A DNA stretch of 64,000 bases from Ferrovibrio terrae_A (GTDB taxonomy: Bacteria > Pseudomonadota > Alphaproteobacteria > Ferrovibrionales > Ferrovibrionaceae). Numbering within the stretch: the first letter of the stretch is position 1; every line of letters begins with the position of its first letter. The position numbers and the translations under genes are program-made. The notes under the pieces are model-generated. The model saw only the letters and a list, made by a program, of their open reading frames with translations, did no database searches and was not told the DNA's origin. The stretch covers positions 65,562 through 129,561 of the forward strand of contig NZ_CALSAN010000013.1 of the NCBI RefSeq assembly GCF_943372915.1. The letters are read 5' to 3'. Positions 7,936 to 16,465 of this stretch are shown one piece after another.

Positions 7936-9321
7936 TTAACGTGACAGGCTGGCGAGGCGTTCGGACAGCTCTTTTGCCTCGGGCGAGTCGGGCGGCAATT
8001 GAGCCAGCAGGCGGTTCCAGGCGACCCCGGCCGCAGCCTTGTCACCGGCCTCAAAGGCGCCACGGCCGACGAACCAGAGCGCCTGCGGATGATGCGGCGC
8101 CTGCTCCAGGATTTTGGCGAATTCCGCCACCGCCTCGACCGGCAGGGCATCGCGGCTGGTCACCGCCGGGCCGGCCAGATTGAACGCCAGCGCCAGCCGG
8201 GCATCGACCCGCGCGGGCGCCACGACCACGGCCTGACGCAGGGCGGCCCGGGCGGCATCGGCCTCGCCCAGCACCTCGCGGGCGCGCGCCAGCCGCAGCC
8301 AGCCATCGGCATCATTCGGATTGTCCTTCAGCCGCTCGGCCAGGCGCTCGACCATGCCGCGCACCATGGCGGTGCGATCCTCGGCCGACATCTGCTGGGC
8401 AGCCTCGACCTGCTCGCGGTTGGGGCCGGCGGCCACTTCTGCTGCCGGCTTCGGCGCCGGCACGGCCTGCGCCAGCGCGATACCCAGCCGGGGCGCCAGT
8501 TCACGCAGGCGGCTCTGCACCAGATCGAGCCAGGGCGCATCGGCCGGCGACTCTGCCGCCAGCCCATACCAGTCGTCATAGGCGCCGCGGGTATCGCCTT
8601 CCTGCAGGCGGGCAAGGCCGAGATAATAGCGCGCGCCGGGATGCTGCGGCTCGCGCTCCAGCACGGCGCGGAAGTCGCGCTGTGCCGGCGGCGTCACGGC
8701 GCCATCGGCCGCCAGCGTCAGCGCCTCGGCGCGGAAGGCGTAACCTTCCACATCATCGGGCTGGAGGGCGACCATCCGATCAAAAGCCGTCACGGCTTCT
8801 GCCGGCCGATCCAGCGCCAGCAGCGACCGCCCAAGCAGCAGCCAGCCATCGGCACGGTTCGGATCGGCAGACAGGCGGTCGCGCAGCTGAGTGATCAGCC
8901 GCTCGGTATCGGCGCGCAGCTTGGCATCCTCGGCCGCACGCTGCTGTGCCTGCGCGAGATCGATCTGCGCCGCCTCGGGCCGGCCGAGCATCAGATAAAG
9001 ACCGCCGCCCAGCACCGGCACCAGCAGCAGCACAGCCAGGCTGCCAGCCAGAGTCGTCGTGCGCGACAGCTGCGGGGCCGCACCATCGGCGGCGGCATCG
9101 GCGCGCAGCAGCCGGCGCTGGATTTCCAGTCGCGCCGCGTTGGCCTCGGCCTCGGTCAGACTGCCACGTGCCAGTTCTTCCGCGATCTCGCCGAGCTGCG
9201 CCTTGTACACGGTGACATCATGCGCCTTGCGACCCGCCGCCTGCCGCTGCGTGCGCAGCAGCGGCCAGAGCAGGAACGCGAGTGCCAGCAGGGCCAGCAG
9301 AGCGAAACCGAGCCAGATCAT
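7936..9321 (-). CDS. ccmI: Cytochrome c biogenesis protein CcmI (CycH)
   Basis: This 461-residue protein is the apocytochrome c chaperone of System I maturation. It has an N-terminal membrane helix (MIWLGFALLALLALAFLLW), a conserved cytoplasmic loop (TVYKAQLGEIAEELARGSL), a second helix near residues 90-112, and a long periplasmic region of TPR repeats (for example NRADGWLLLGRSLLALDRPAEA and NDADGWLRLARAREVLGEADAA). Its start overlaps the ccmH stop as ATGA. It is last in the ccm operon. TPR repeats in the CcmI subclass bind the C-terminal helix of apocytochrome c. Confidence 0.93.
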   Translation of the reverse strand: MIWLGFALLALLALAFLLWPLLRTQRQAAGRKAHDVTVYKAQLGEIAEELARGSLTEAEANAARLEIQRRLLRADAAADGAAPQLSRTTTLAGSLAVLLLVPVLGGGLYLMLGRPEAAQIDLAQAQQRAAEDAKLRADTERLITQLRDRLSADPNRADGWLLLGRSLLALDRPAEAVTAFDRMVALQPDDVEGYAFRAEALTLAADGAVTPPAQRDFRAVLEREPQHPGARYYLGLARLQEGDTRGAYDDWYGLAAESPADAPWLDLVQSRLRELAPRLGIALAQAVPAPKPAAEVAAGPNREQVEAAQQMSAEDRTAMVRGMVERLAERLKDNPNDADGWLRLARAREVLGEADAARAALRQAVVVAPARVDARLALAFNLAGPAVTSRDALPVEAVAEFAKILEQAPHHPQALWFVGRGAFEAGDKAAAGVAWNRLLAQLPPDSPEAKELSERLASLSR

Positions 9322-9785
9322 GGGCGCGGCTCCCGATCATCCAGCAGGGCTGCCAGCCGGCGCTGCTCCTCGGCATCCAGCGCCACTGCGGCCGGGACAA
9401 CGGCCGAGCGTTGCCGGCGATACAGTGCAAACAGAATACCGCCGCCGATCAGCAGCAACAGCGGCGGGCCGAGCCAGAGCAGCAGGGTCTGCAGGTTGAA
9501 ACGCGGCTTGAGCAGAACCCATTCGCCATAGCGGTCGACCAGATAGTTCAGCACCTTCTGATCGCTCTCACCCAGCGCCACGCGTTCGCGCACGATGCGG
9601 CGCAGATCGCGTGCCAGTGGTGCGTTGGAATCCTCGATCGACTGGTTCTGGCAGACCAGGCAACGCAGTTCGCGCGACAGCTCGCGCGCCCGCAGCTCCT
9701 GCGCCGGATCAGCAAGACGATCCTCCAGCTGCTGGGCGGCAACCGGCATCGCCAGCAGCAGCAGGACGAGCAGCGGCCTCAGCAT
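9318..9785 (-). CDS. ccmH: Cytochrome c biogenesis protein CcmH (CycL)
   Basis: This 155-residue protein is the thiol-disulfide component that reduces the apocytochrome CXXCH motif. It has a signal peptide (MLRPLLVLLLLAMPVAAQ), the active-site motif LRCLVCQNQSIEDSNA and a C-terminal membrane anchor near residues 103-123. It lacks the TPR half found in E. coli CcmH, which is provided here by the separate ccmI gene, as is usual in alphaproteobacteria. It overlaps ccmG by 7 bases and ccmI by 4. Confidence 0.95.
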   Translation of the reverse strand: MLRPLLVLLLLAMPVAAQQLEDRLADPAQELRARELSRELRCLVCQNQSIEDSNAPLARDLRRIVRERVALGESDQKVLNYLVDRYGEWVLLKPRFNLQTLLLWLGPPLLLLIGGGILFALYRRQRSAVVPAAVALDAEEQRRLAALLDDREPRP

Positions 9786-10333
9786 TTCACCTTGCTCGCA
9801 CGGCCGGCGGCCAGATCACGCAGCAGCGGGCGGATCTTGTTGTCCAGATCCCATTCCATCAGCGGGCCGACATGCTTGCAGACGATTTGCCCGGCACCAT
9901 CGACCACGAAGGTCTCCGGCACGCCATAAACACCCCAGTCGATGCCGACGCGGCCATTGCGGTCGGCGCCGGTGCGGCTGAAAGGATCGCCCAGCTGATC
10001 CAGCCATTTCGCCACATCGGCCGGATCGTCCTTGTAATTCAGGCCATGGATCGGCGCGAGATTGTCGCGTTTCAGCGCCATCAGCAGCGGATGCTCGACC
10101 CGGCAGGGCACGCACCAGGAGGCAAAGACATTCACCACGCTGGCCTGGCCGGTCTTGAGATCGGCAGTCGACAGGCCCTGCGCACGGCCCTGCACGGGCG
10201 GCAGGGCGAATTCCGGCACCGGCTTGCCGATCAGGGCCGATGGAATCTCGCGGGGATTGAGCGTCAGGCCGACGGCAAGGCCGAGGCCGATCAGCACAAA
10301 CAGGACAAGCGGAAGAATATAGGTCAGGCGCAT
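9779..10333 (-). CDS. ccmG: Thiol:disulfide interchange protein CcmG (DsbE)
   Basis: This is a 184-residue membrane-anchored periplasmic thioredoxin-fold protein. An N-terminal hydrophobic anchor (residues 4-22) leads to the redox motif ASWCVPCRVEHP and the cis-proline region GVYGVPETFVVD. It supplies electrons for apocytochrome reduction with CcmH. I chose the ATG at 10333 (MRLTYILPL), 7 bases after the ccmF stop; the longer frame overlaps ccmF and lacks a plausible signal. Confidence 0.94.
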   Translation of the reverse strand: MRLTYILPLVLFVLIGLGLAVGLTLNPREIPSALIGKPVPEFALPPVQGRAQGLSTADLKTGQASVVNVFASWCVPCRVEHPLLMALKRDNLAPIHGLNYKDDPADVAKWLDQLGDPFSRTGADRNGRVGIDWGVYGVPETFVVDGAGQIVCKHVGPLMEWDLDNKIRPLLRDLAAGRASKVKC

Positions 10334-10340
10334 GGGCGTT

Positions 10341-12320
10341 TTACTCTGCCGCCGCTGCGGCTGCAGTGCGGCGCGCAGCCGGGGCACCGACGCGCAGGCG
10401 GCGGTCGCTGAGCGACAGGAAACCGCCAAAGGCCATCACCAGCGCGCCGAGCCAGATCCAGGAGACCAGCGGTTTCCAATAGAGCCGCACGGCCCAGCCG
10501 CGTTCGGCATCGCCCTCGCCCACCACGGCATAGAGATCGGCCCAGGCCGACGGGCGGATCGCGGCCTCGGTGGTTTCCATCGGCGGCTGCTGGTAGCGGC
10601 GCTGCGCCGGCCGCATTTCGCGCACCACAGCGCCGCCTTCGATCACCTCGAAGCGGCCCTGCAGGGCGGTATAATTCGGACCCTTGATCGGCATCACGCC
10701 GTGGAAGCGATACTGCACCGGGCCGACCTGCACGATCTCGCCCGGCTTCATCACCTGCTGCACTTCCACCTGCCAGGTTTCCGACACGGTGATGCCGAGC
10801 ACCAGCAGGGCGACGCCCAGATGCGCCACTGTCATGCCCCAGGCGGCACGCGGCAGGAAACGGGCACGCTGCAGCGAATCAGCAAGCGGTGCCGCAAACA
10901 GCTTGATGCGCAATGCCAGTTCGCAGAGCGCGCCGAGGCCAAGCCAGGCGGCAAGCCCAAGGCCGAGCAGCGCCATGAAGCCACGCTCGTTATGCAGCCA
11001 CAGGCCGATGGCAAGCGCCAGGATGACCGCAACCGCGGCCGGCAGCAGGCGGCGCAGGGCAGCGGCCAGATCGCCGCGTTTCCAGGCCAGCAGCGGGCCG
11101 ATGGCGACCGCAGCTATCAGCGGCGCCATCAGCGGCACGAAGACGGCATTGAAATACTGTGGCCCGACCGACACCTTGGTGCCGTTGATGGCATCCAGTG
11201 CCAGCGGATAGAGCGTGCCGAGCAACACGGCGGCGCAGGCGACCGCGAGCAGCAGGTTGTTGAGGATCAGGGCGCCTTCCCGGCTCAAGGGTGCGAAGAC
11301 ACCGACACCCTGCAGCGCCGGGGCACGGAAGGCATAGAGCGCCAGGCTGCCGCCGACCACCACGGCAAGGAAGAGCAGGATGAACACGCCGCGCGTCGGA
11401 TCGGTGGCGAAGGCATGCACGGAATTGATCACGCCGGAACGCACCAGGAAGGTACCCAGCAGGCTGAGCGAGAAGGTGAGAATAGCGAGCAGCACAGTCC
11501 AGCTTTTCAGCGTGTCGCGTTTCTCCACCACCACGGCGGAATGCAGCAGCGCCGTGCCGGCGAGCCAGGGCATGAAGGAAGCATTCTCGACCGGATCCCA
11601 GAACCACCAGCCGCCCCAGCCCAGTTCGTAATAGGCCCACCAGGAACCCATGGCGATGCCGATGGTGAGGAAGCACCAGGCCGCCAGCGTCCAGGGCCGC
11701 ACCCAGCGCGCCCAGGCCGGATCGACGCGGCCTTCGATCAATGCGGCGACGGCAAAGGAAAATGCCACCGAGAAGCCGACATAGCCGAGATAGAGAAATG
11801 GCGGATGAAACGCGAGGCCTGGATCCTGCAGCAGCGGGTTGAGACCGCGGCCCTCGAGCGGCGCCGGCAGCAGGCGTGCGAAGGGATTGGAGGTGAACAG
11901 GATGAAACTTAGGAAGCCAACGCCGATCAGACCCTGAATCGCCAGCACGCGGGCTTTCAGCGTCGCCGGCAGATTGCGGCCGAACAGGGCCACGGCGGCG
12001 CCGAAGATGGTGAGGATCAGAATCCACAGCAGCAGCGAGCCTTCGTGGTTGCCCCAGACGCCGCTGACCTTGTAGAGCATCGGCTTCAGGGTGTGCGAAT
12101 TCTCGGCCACGTTCAGCACCGAGAAATCCGAAGTCACATAGGCATAGGTCATGCAGCCAAAGGCGAAAGCGACCAGCAGCACCTGGCCCATAGCGGCCTG
12201 CGGCGCCAGCGCGATCCAGCCCGGAATGCCGCGTGCCGCGCCGGCAAGCGGCAGCACGCCCTGAACAAGAGCGAAGCACAGCGCCAGGATCAGCGCGATA
12301 TGACCAAGTTCAGGGATCAT
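10341..12320 (-). CDS. ccmF: Heme lyase CcmF
   Basis: This 659-residue polytopic inner-membrane protein is the synthetase that attaches heme to apocytochrome c. The WWD heme-handling motif GWGGWWFWDPVENASFMPW is clear near residues 225-245, and more than ten hydrophobic helices are visible. A large periplasmic loop precedes the last helix near the C-terminus. Its start overlaps the ccmE stop by 4 bases. Length is normal for the family. Confidence 0.97.
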   Translation of the reverse strand: MIPELGHIALILALCFALVQGVLPLAGAARGIPGWIALAPQAAMGQVLLVAFAFGCMTYAYVTSDFSVLNVAENSHTLKPMLYKVSGVWGNHEGSLLLWILILTIFGAAVALFGRNLPATLKARVLAIQGLIGVGFLSFILFTSNPFARLLPAPLEGRGLNPLLQDPGLAFHPPFLYLGYVGFSVAFSFAVAALIEGRVDPAWARWVRPWTLAAWCFLTIGIAMGSWWAYYELGWGGWWFWDPVENASFMPWLAGTALLHSAVVVEKRDTLKSWTVLLAILTFSLSLLGTFLVRSGVINSVHAFATDPTRGVFILLFLAVVVGGSLALYAFRAPALQGVGVFAPLSREGALILNNLLLAVACAAVLLGTLYPLALDAINGTKVSVGPQYFNAVFVPLMAPLIAAVAIGPLLAWKRGDLAAALRRLLPAAVAVILALAIGLWLHNERGFMALLGLGLAAWLGLGALCELALRIKLFAAPLADSLQRARFLPRAAWGMTVAHLGVALLVLGITVSETWQVEVQQVMKPGEIVQVGPVQYRFHGVMPIKGPNYTALQGRFEVIEGGAVVREMRPAQRRYQQPPMETTEAAIRPSAWADLYAVVGEGDAERGWAVRLYWKPLVSWIWLGALVMAFGGFLSLSDRRLRVGAPAARRTAAAAAAE

Positions 12321-12793
12321 GAGCCGGGCTTGCGCTCCGGCATCTGGCCCGGCTTGTGGCCCTGACCGTCATTCCACTGGCCGGACTTCTTCAGCGCCTC
12401 GGCCACTTCTGGCGGCATATACTGCTCGTCATGCTTGGCCAGCACCTCGGAGGCGATGAAGCGCCCCTGCGCATCCAGCCTGCCATTCGCCACCACGCCC
12501 TGCCCTTCACGGAACAGGTCGGGCAGGATGCCGGTGTAGCGCACGGTGACACTGTTGCGCAGATCGGTGACGGTGAAATCGGTGTTGAGACCGTCCTTCT
12601 TCACGCTGCCCTGCTCGACCAGACCGCCGATGCGAAAGCGCTTGTCCGCCGGCAGCTGCTTTTCCACCACATCGGACGGCGAGTGGAAGAAGACAAGATT
12701 TTCATTGAAGGCGCTGAGCACCAGGGCGGTGGCGACACCAAGCCCACCGACCAGGCCGAGCACGGCCATCAGGCGCTTTTGTTTCCGTGTCAC
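12317..12793 (-). CDS. ccmE: Heme chaperone CcmE
   Basis: This 158-residue membrane-anchored periplasmic protein binds heme covalently before handing it to CcmF. The anchor spans about residues 8-29. The heme-binding histidine lies in AKHDEQYMPPEV. The start is GTG at 12793, giving MTRKQKRL, the usual CcmE N-terminus. It overlaps the ccmD stop as GTGA. The 28-residue Lys/Gly/Pro-rich tail after the PPEV motif is typical. Confidence 0.95.
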   Translation of the reverse strand: MTRKQKRLMAVLGLVGGLGVATALVLSAFNENLVFFHSPSDVVEKQLPADKRFRIGGLVEQGSVKKDGLNTDFTVTDLRNSVTVRYTGILPDLFREGQGVVANGRLDAQGRFIASEVLAKHDEQYMPPEVAEALKKSGQWNDGQGHKPGQMPERKPGS

Positions 12794-12978
12794 GCCTGAT
12801 CTCCGGTGCGCCCAGCATCCTGCCGCGCCTGGGCATAGGCGCGCTCGGCTGCCTTCAGACTGGCACGGCTGTACAGCGCCAAACCCGCCAGCACCGCCAG
12901 CGCCACGGCAAAGGCCGGCCAGATATAGGCGGCGTGACCACCCATGGCGAAAAAGTCGCCCAGCGAAGCCCAGTACAC
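12790..12978 (-). CDS. ccmD: Heme exporter protein CcmD
   Basis: This 62-residue single-helix protein helps release holo-CcmE from the CcmABC complex. It contains the family motif FFAMGGHAAYIWPAF followed by a membrane helix and a charged cytoplasmic tail. The likely start is GTG at 12978 (VYWASLGDFFAMGG), preceded by AAAGGG. A start at the internal ATG would cut into the conserved motif. The gene is embedded in a much longer open frame that is a shadow of ccmC. It is 71 bases from ccmC, the widest gap in the operon. Confidence 0.85.
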   Translation of the reverse strand: MYWASLGDFFAMGGHAAYIWPAFAVALAVLAGLALYSRASLKAAERAYAQARQDAGRTGDQA

Positions 12979-13043
12979 GGGATAACCCTTTGTTTCTTCT
13001 GGCCCCTGCGGCCAGCCCTGCGGAAAATACTGCCTTCCGCCCC

Positions 13044-13059
13044 CGCCGGCTAGCCGGCG
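13044..13059. repeat. 16-bp perfect palindrome across the ccmC stop codon
   Basis: The sequence CGCCGGCTAGCCGGCG is self-complementary and includes the TAG stop of ccmC. It opens the only sizeable gap in the ccm operon. As RNA it could fold or dimerise and alter ccmC/ccmD coupling, or protect the upstream message from exonucleases. No U-tract follows, so it is not a standard terminator. Confidence 0.6.
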
Positions 13060-13784
13060 CGGCGATCGGTCGCGGCGCTGAAGCGCATGATGCGGGCCTG
13101 GCGGCTGAGGATTTCCGCCCGCACCCGCAAGCTGAGCAGCCAGACATAATAGGCTTTGGCTCCCAGCGCGGTGATCAGCAGCGGCCAGAGGATATCGGGG
13201 TGGATTTTCGGCCCCGCCAGGGTCAGCACGCTGGCCGGCTGGTGCAGGGTGTTCCACCAATCGACGGAAAACTTGATGATCGGCAGATTTACGACGCCAA
13301 CCAGTGCCAGGATCGCGGCCGCGCGACCGGCGCGGGCGGGATCGTCGAAGGCCTCCCACAGGGCGATATAGCCGAGGTAGATGAAGAACAGGATGAGCAT
13401 CGAGGTGAGGCGGGCATCCCACACCCACCAGGTGCCCCACATCGGCTTGCCCCAGAGCGATCCGGTCAGCAAACAAATTAGCGTGAAGGCCGCGCCGATC
13501 GGCGCCGAGGCCTTGGCCGTCAGCTCGGCCACCGGATGGCGCCAGATCAGGGTGACGCCGGAGGCCACCGCCATCGCGGCATAGATGAACATGGCCATCC
13601 AGGCGGCCGGCACGTGGATATACATGATCCGCGCCGTGTTGCCCTGCTGATAGTCGGGCGGCGCATAGAGCAGGCCCCAGCCCAGGCCGACCAGCAGGCC
13701 GAGCAGCGCAAGCCCGCCGGCCCAGGGGCGGATCACCGCCATCAGGCGCAGGAAGCGGGTGGGATTGGCAAGCGCGTGGAACAT
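13050..13784 (-). CDS. ccmC: Heme exporter protein CcmC
   Basis: This 244-residue six-helix inner-membrane protein presents heme to CcmE. The WWD motif reads WGTWWVWDARLTS near residues 120-132. Flanking heme-ligand histidines are in YIHVPAAW and WWNTLHQP. I chose the ATG at 13784 (MFHALANPTRFLRL); the open frame runs far upstream across ccmB but is a shadow there. It lies 23 bases after ccmB. Confidence 0.96.
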   Translation of the reverse strand: MFHALANPTRFLRLMAVIRPWAGGLALLGLLVGLGWGLLYAPPDYQQGNTARIMYIHVPAAWMAMFIYAAMAVASGVTLIWRHPVAELTAKASAPIGAAFTLICLLTGSLWGKPMWGTWWVWDARLTSMLILFFIYLGYIALWEAFDDPARAGRAAAILALVGVVNLPIIKFSVDWWNTLHQPASVLTLAGPKIHPDILWPLLITALGAKAYYVWLLSLRVRAEILSRQARIMRFSAATDRRAG

Positions 13785-13807
13785 GGGCTGAATATATAGG
13801 CTGCGGG

Positions 13808-14473
13808 TTATTCCAGGGCCAGCTTGATGGCGCCGGCAATGGCAAAGGGGCTGAGCGCCAGGGCACCGGCCAGGAAGGCGCCCAGCAGCAGCAGATGCGG
13901 TGTGGCCGTCAGGCCATAGCTGGCGGCTTCGACGGCACCGACGCCGAAAATCAGCACCGGAATCACCAGCGGCAGGGTCAGCAGCGGCACCAGCACGGCA
14001 CCGCGTTTGGCCCCCAGCGTGAGCGCCGCGCCGATGGCACCGATCAGGCTCAGACTCGGTGTGCCGAGCAACAGCGCCAGCAGCAGCACCGGAATGGCTT
14101 CGATATCCATCTGCAGCAGCAGGGCCAGCAAGGGCGCGATCAGGCTGAGCGGCAATCCCGTCGTGAGCCAGTGCGCCAGCGTCTTGGCCAGCGCCACCAG
14201 CCCGAGCGGCAGCGGCGCCTGCGCCAGCAGATCGAGCGTGCCGTCTTCCTGGTCGGTCTGGAACAGGCGGTCGAGCGACAGCATGGCGGCCAGCAGCGCG
14301 GCCACCCAGATCACGCCGGCGGCGATGCGCGCCAGAATCTGCGGCTCGGGCCCGACGCCGAGCGGGAACAGGCTGACCGCCAGCACGAAGAACAGCACCG
14401 TGGTGAGCATGGCGCCCTGGGCGCCGAAGCCCAGGCGCAAATCGCGGCCGACAATGGCGAGGAAGGCGTTCAT
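13808..14473 (-). CDS. ccmB: Heme exporter permease CcmB
   Basis: This 221-residue protein has six hydrophobic segments and forms the CcmAB ABC module that drives release of heme-loaded CcmE. It starts MNAFLAIVGRDLRLGF and includes the conserved early region FFVLAVSLFPLGVGPEPQ and the DGTLDLLAQAPLPL loop. The ATG overlaps the ccmA stop in an ATGA arrangement, which fixes the start and rejects the longer frame. Confidence 0.95.
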   Translation of the reverse strand: MNAFLAIVGRDLRLGFGAQGAMLTTVLFFVLAVSLFPLGVGPEPQILARIAAGVIWVAALLAAMLSLDRLFQTDQEDGTLDLLAQAPLPLGLVALAKTLAHWLTTGLPLSLIAPLLALLLQMDIEAIPVLLLALLLGTPSLSLIGAIGAALTLGAKRGAVLVPLLTLPLVIPVLIFGVGAVEAASYGLTATPHLLLLGAFLAGALALSPFAIAGAIKLALE

Positions 14474-15102
14474 GTAAGCCGGCCTTCGGGCAGTGCAAGC
14501 TGACGCGCAGCCGGCAGCGGCACGGCGACATGGCTGGCGAGGATGACCAGGCCGCCACGCGCACGATGGGCCTGCAGGATCGTGCCGAGCCATTCAACCG
14601 CGCTGATGTCGAGCGCATTGGTCGGCTCATCCAGCAGCCACAGGAGTGCCGGCGTGAGCAGCAGGCGGGCCAGCGCCACACGATGTTTCTGGCCGGCAGA
14701 GAGATAACGCGCCGGCAGATGGCGCTGGCGCGTCAGGCCGGCGGCCTCGAGTGCCTGTGCGGCCTGCTGTTCGGCGGCCGGCGCCGGCACACCCTGCAGC
14801 CGGGCGAAGAAGGCGAGGTTTTCCGTGGCGGTCAGTTGCGGCTTCACCGCATCCTGATGACCGAGATAGAGCAGCCGGGCGCGATGTGCATCGGCATCCG
14901 CCGAAATCGGCGCCGCATCCCACAGCACGCGGCCATCGGCGGCCGGCAGGAAGCCGGCGAGCAGGCGCAGCAGGCTGGATTTGCCGCTGCCGTTCGGGCC
15001 ATGCAGAAGCAGCGCCTCGCCGGCAGCGAGACGAAAAGTCAGATCGCGAAAAAGCTGGCGCTCGCCGCGGATGCAGGCGAGCCCTTCGACCGCCAACGCC
15101 AT
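14470..15102 (-). CDS. ccmA: Heme exporter ATP-binding protein CcmA
   Basis: This is a 210-residue ABC ATPase with Walker A (GPNGSGKSS), a signature in the form LSAGQKHRVALARLL and Walker B (LWLLDEPTNALD). The AGQ-type signature with LSAGQKHR is characteristic of CcmA. It is first of the nine ccm genes and starts only 30 bases after the stop of the ligase gene upstream, with no terminator in between. The ccm operon may therefore receive read-through from the liv/ligase operon. Confidence 0.95.
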   Translation of the reverse strand: MALAVEGLACIRGERQLFRDLTFRLAAGEALLLHGPNGSGKSSLLRLLAGFLPAADGRVLWDAAPISADADAHRARLLYLGHQDAVKPQLTATENLAFFARLQGVPAPAAEQQAAQALEAAGLTRQRHLPARYLSAGQKHRVALARLLLTPALLWLLDEPTNALDISAVEWLGTILQAHRARGGLVILASHVAVPLPAARQLALPEGRLT

Positions 15103-15132
15103 GATGCGGCGGAGTTTAACCGCTTCAGGGAC

Positions 15133-16443
15133 TTACTGGTAGGTGCGGAGATCGGCGATCACCTTGCCGTCATTCGGCAGGCTGCCCAGGGCAACGATCT
15201 CGACCCGGCCACGCAGCTTGCACACGGCCTGCAGGCTTTCGGCGATCTTGGCGGCGTTGGCCGCCCTGCCCTCCACCTTCAGCACCATGACATCGAGATT
15301 GTTCTCCGAACTGACCTCCAGCCGGGCCTTGGCGATCTCGGCGTGCCGCGCCACCACCTGGGCGATCTGGCCCGGCGTGACGAACATGCCCTTCACCTTG
15401 GTGGTCTGGTCGGCGCGACCCATCCAGCCCTTGATGCGGGTGTTGGTGCGGCCGCAGGGGCTGATACCGGGCAACACGGCTGAGAGGTCACCGGTGGCGA
15501 AGCGGATCATCGGATAGACCGGGTTGGCCAGCACGGTGACCACCACCTCGCCCACCTCGCCCGGCGCCACCGGATCGCCGGTGCCCGGCCGCACGATTTC
15601 GACGATCACATCCTCGTCCAGGATCATGCCCTCCAGTGCGGAGGATTCATAAGCGACCAGCCCGAGATCGGCGGTGCCATAGGATTGCAGCACCGCGACG
15701 CCCAGTGCCTTCAACTCGGCGCGTAAAGAAGGCGGCAGCGCCTCGGCGCCGACCAGGCCCTTTTTCAGCGAGGCCGTCGACTTGCCGAGTTCGCGGCCCT
15801 TCTCCAGCAGGATCTTGAGGAAGGACGGCGTACCGCAATAGACGCGCGGCTGCAGCTGGGCGATGGCATCCAGCTGCAGTTCGGTATTGCCGATGCCGGC
15901 GGGAAACACCGGGCAGCCGATGGCAAAGGCGGAGCCTTCGGTGAGGCGGCCAGCCGGGGTGAGATGATAGGAGAAAGCATTGTGCACCAGGTTGCCCGGC
16001 CGGCAGCCCGCCGCCCACATGGCGCGGGCAAAGCGCCAGGGATCGGGCTGCTTTGCGGTGGGCCGCGCATAGGCTTCATAGAGCGGCCCGGGCGACTGGA
16101 AGTAATTCGCGATCTCGGATGGCTTGCCCGCATCAAGGCCGCCAAACGGCGGCATTGCCTTCTGGCGCGGCGCCAGATCGGATTTGCGCGTGACCGGCAA
16201 TGTTGCGAGAGCAGCCAGCGAGGCGATCTTCGCCGGCTTCACGTCTTTCAGGATCTCGCGGTAATACGGGCTGGCCTTTTTCGCATGCGCGATCAGGGCC
16301 TGCAGCGCGGCCAGCTGCGCCTTCAGGCGCGCGGCCGGCTTGCGTGTCTCGCGCTTGTCGAAATATTCGTCCGCCCTGGCGACTGTCTTGAAAGCTTTTT
16401 TAACAGTCTTTTTGACAGCCTTCTTCACGGCTTTCTTCGCCAC
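15133..16443 (-). CDS. Phenylacetate-CoA ligase-like AMP-forming ligase with Lys-rich N-tail
   Basis: This 436-residue protein is a PaaK-family adenylate-forming enzyme that activates a carboxylic acid, probably aromatic, as its CoA thioester. Visible motifs are QSYGTADLGLVAYE (the A5 region), VYPMIRFATGDLS and the C-terminal KGWMGRADQTTKVKGMFV. Residues 2-19 form four KK-x-[V/F] units (AKKAVKKAVKKTVKKAFK), a basic tail outside the usual ligase fold. It is last in the operon led by the acyl-CoA synthetase and Liv-type transporter genes, which suggests it activates the imported acid. The exact substrate is unknown. Confidence 0.87.
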   Translation of the reverse strand: MAKKAVKKAVKKTVKKAFKTVARADEYFDKRETRKPAARLKAQLAALQALIAHAKKASPYYREILKDVKPAKIASLAALATLPVTRKSDLAPRQKAMPPFGGLDAGKPSEIANYFQSPGPLYEAYARPTAKQPDPWRFARAMWAAGCRPGNLVHNAFSYHLTPAGRLTEGSAFAIGCPVFPAGIGNTELQLDAIAQLQPRVYCGTPSFLKILLEKGRELGKSTASLKKGLVGAEALPPSLRAELKALGVAVLQSYGTADLGLVAYESSALEGMILDEDVIVEIVRPGTGDPVAPGEVGEVVVTVLANPVYPMIRFATGDLSAVLPGISPCGRTNTRIKGWMGRADQTTKVKGMFVTPGQIAQVVARHAEIAKARLEVSSENNLDVMVLKVEGRAANAAKIAESLQAVCKLRGRVEIVALGSLPNDGKVIADLRTYQ

Positions 16444-16465
16444 GGGACTCTCCTCAGATCACGGG

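Noticed and set aside
10332..11912. 526-codon plus-strand open frame
   Set aside because: It is antisense to ccmF and rich in Gln/His/Arg with no motif.
13050..14681. 543-codon minus-strand frame covering ccmC and more
   Set aside because: Only the last 244 codons are CcmC; the upstream part is an out-of-frame reading of ccmB and ccmA.
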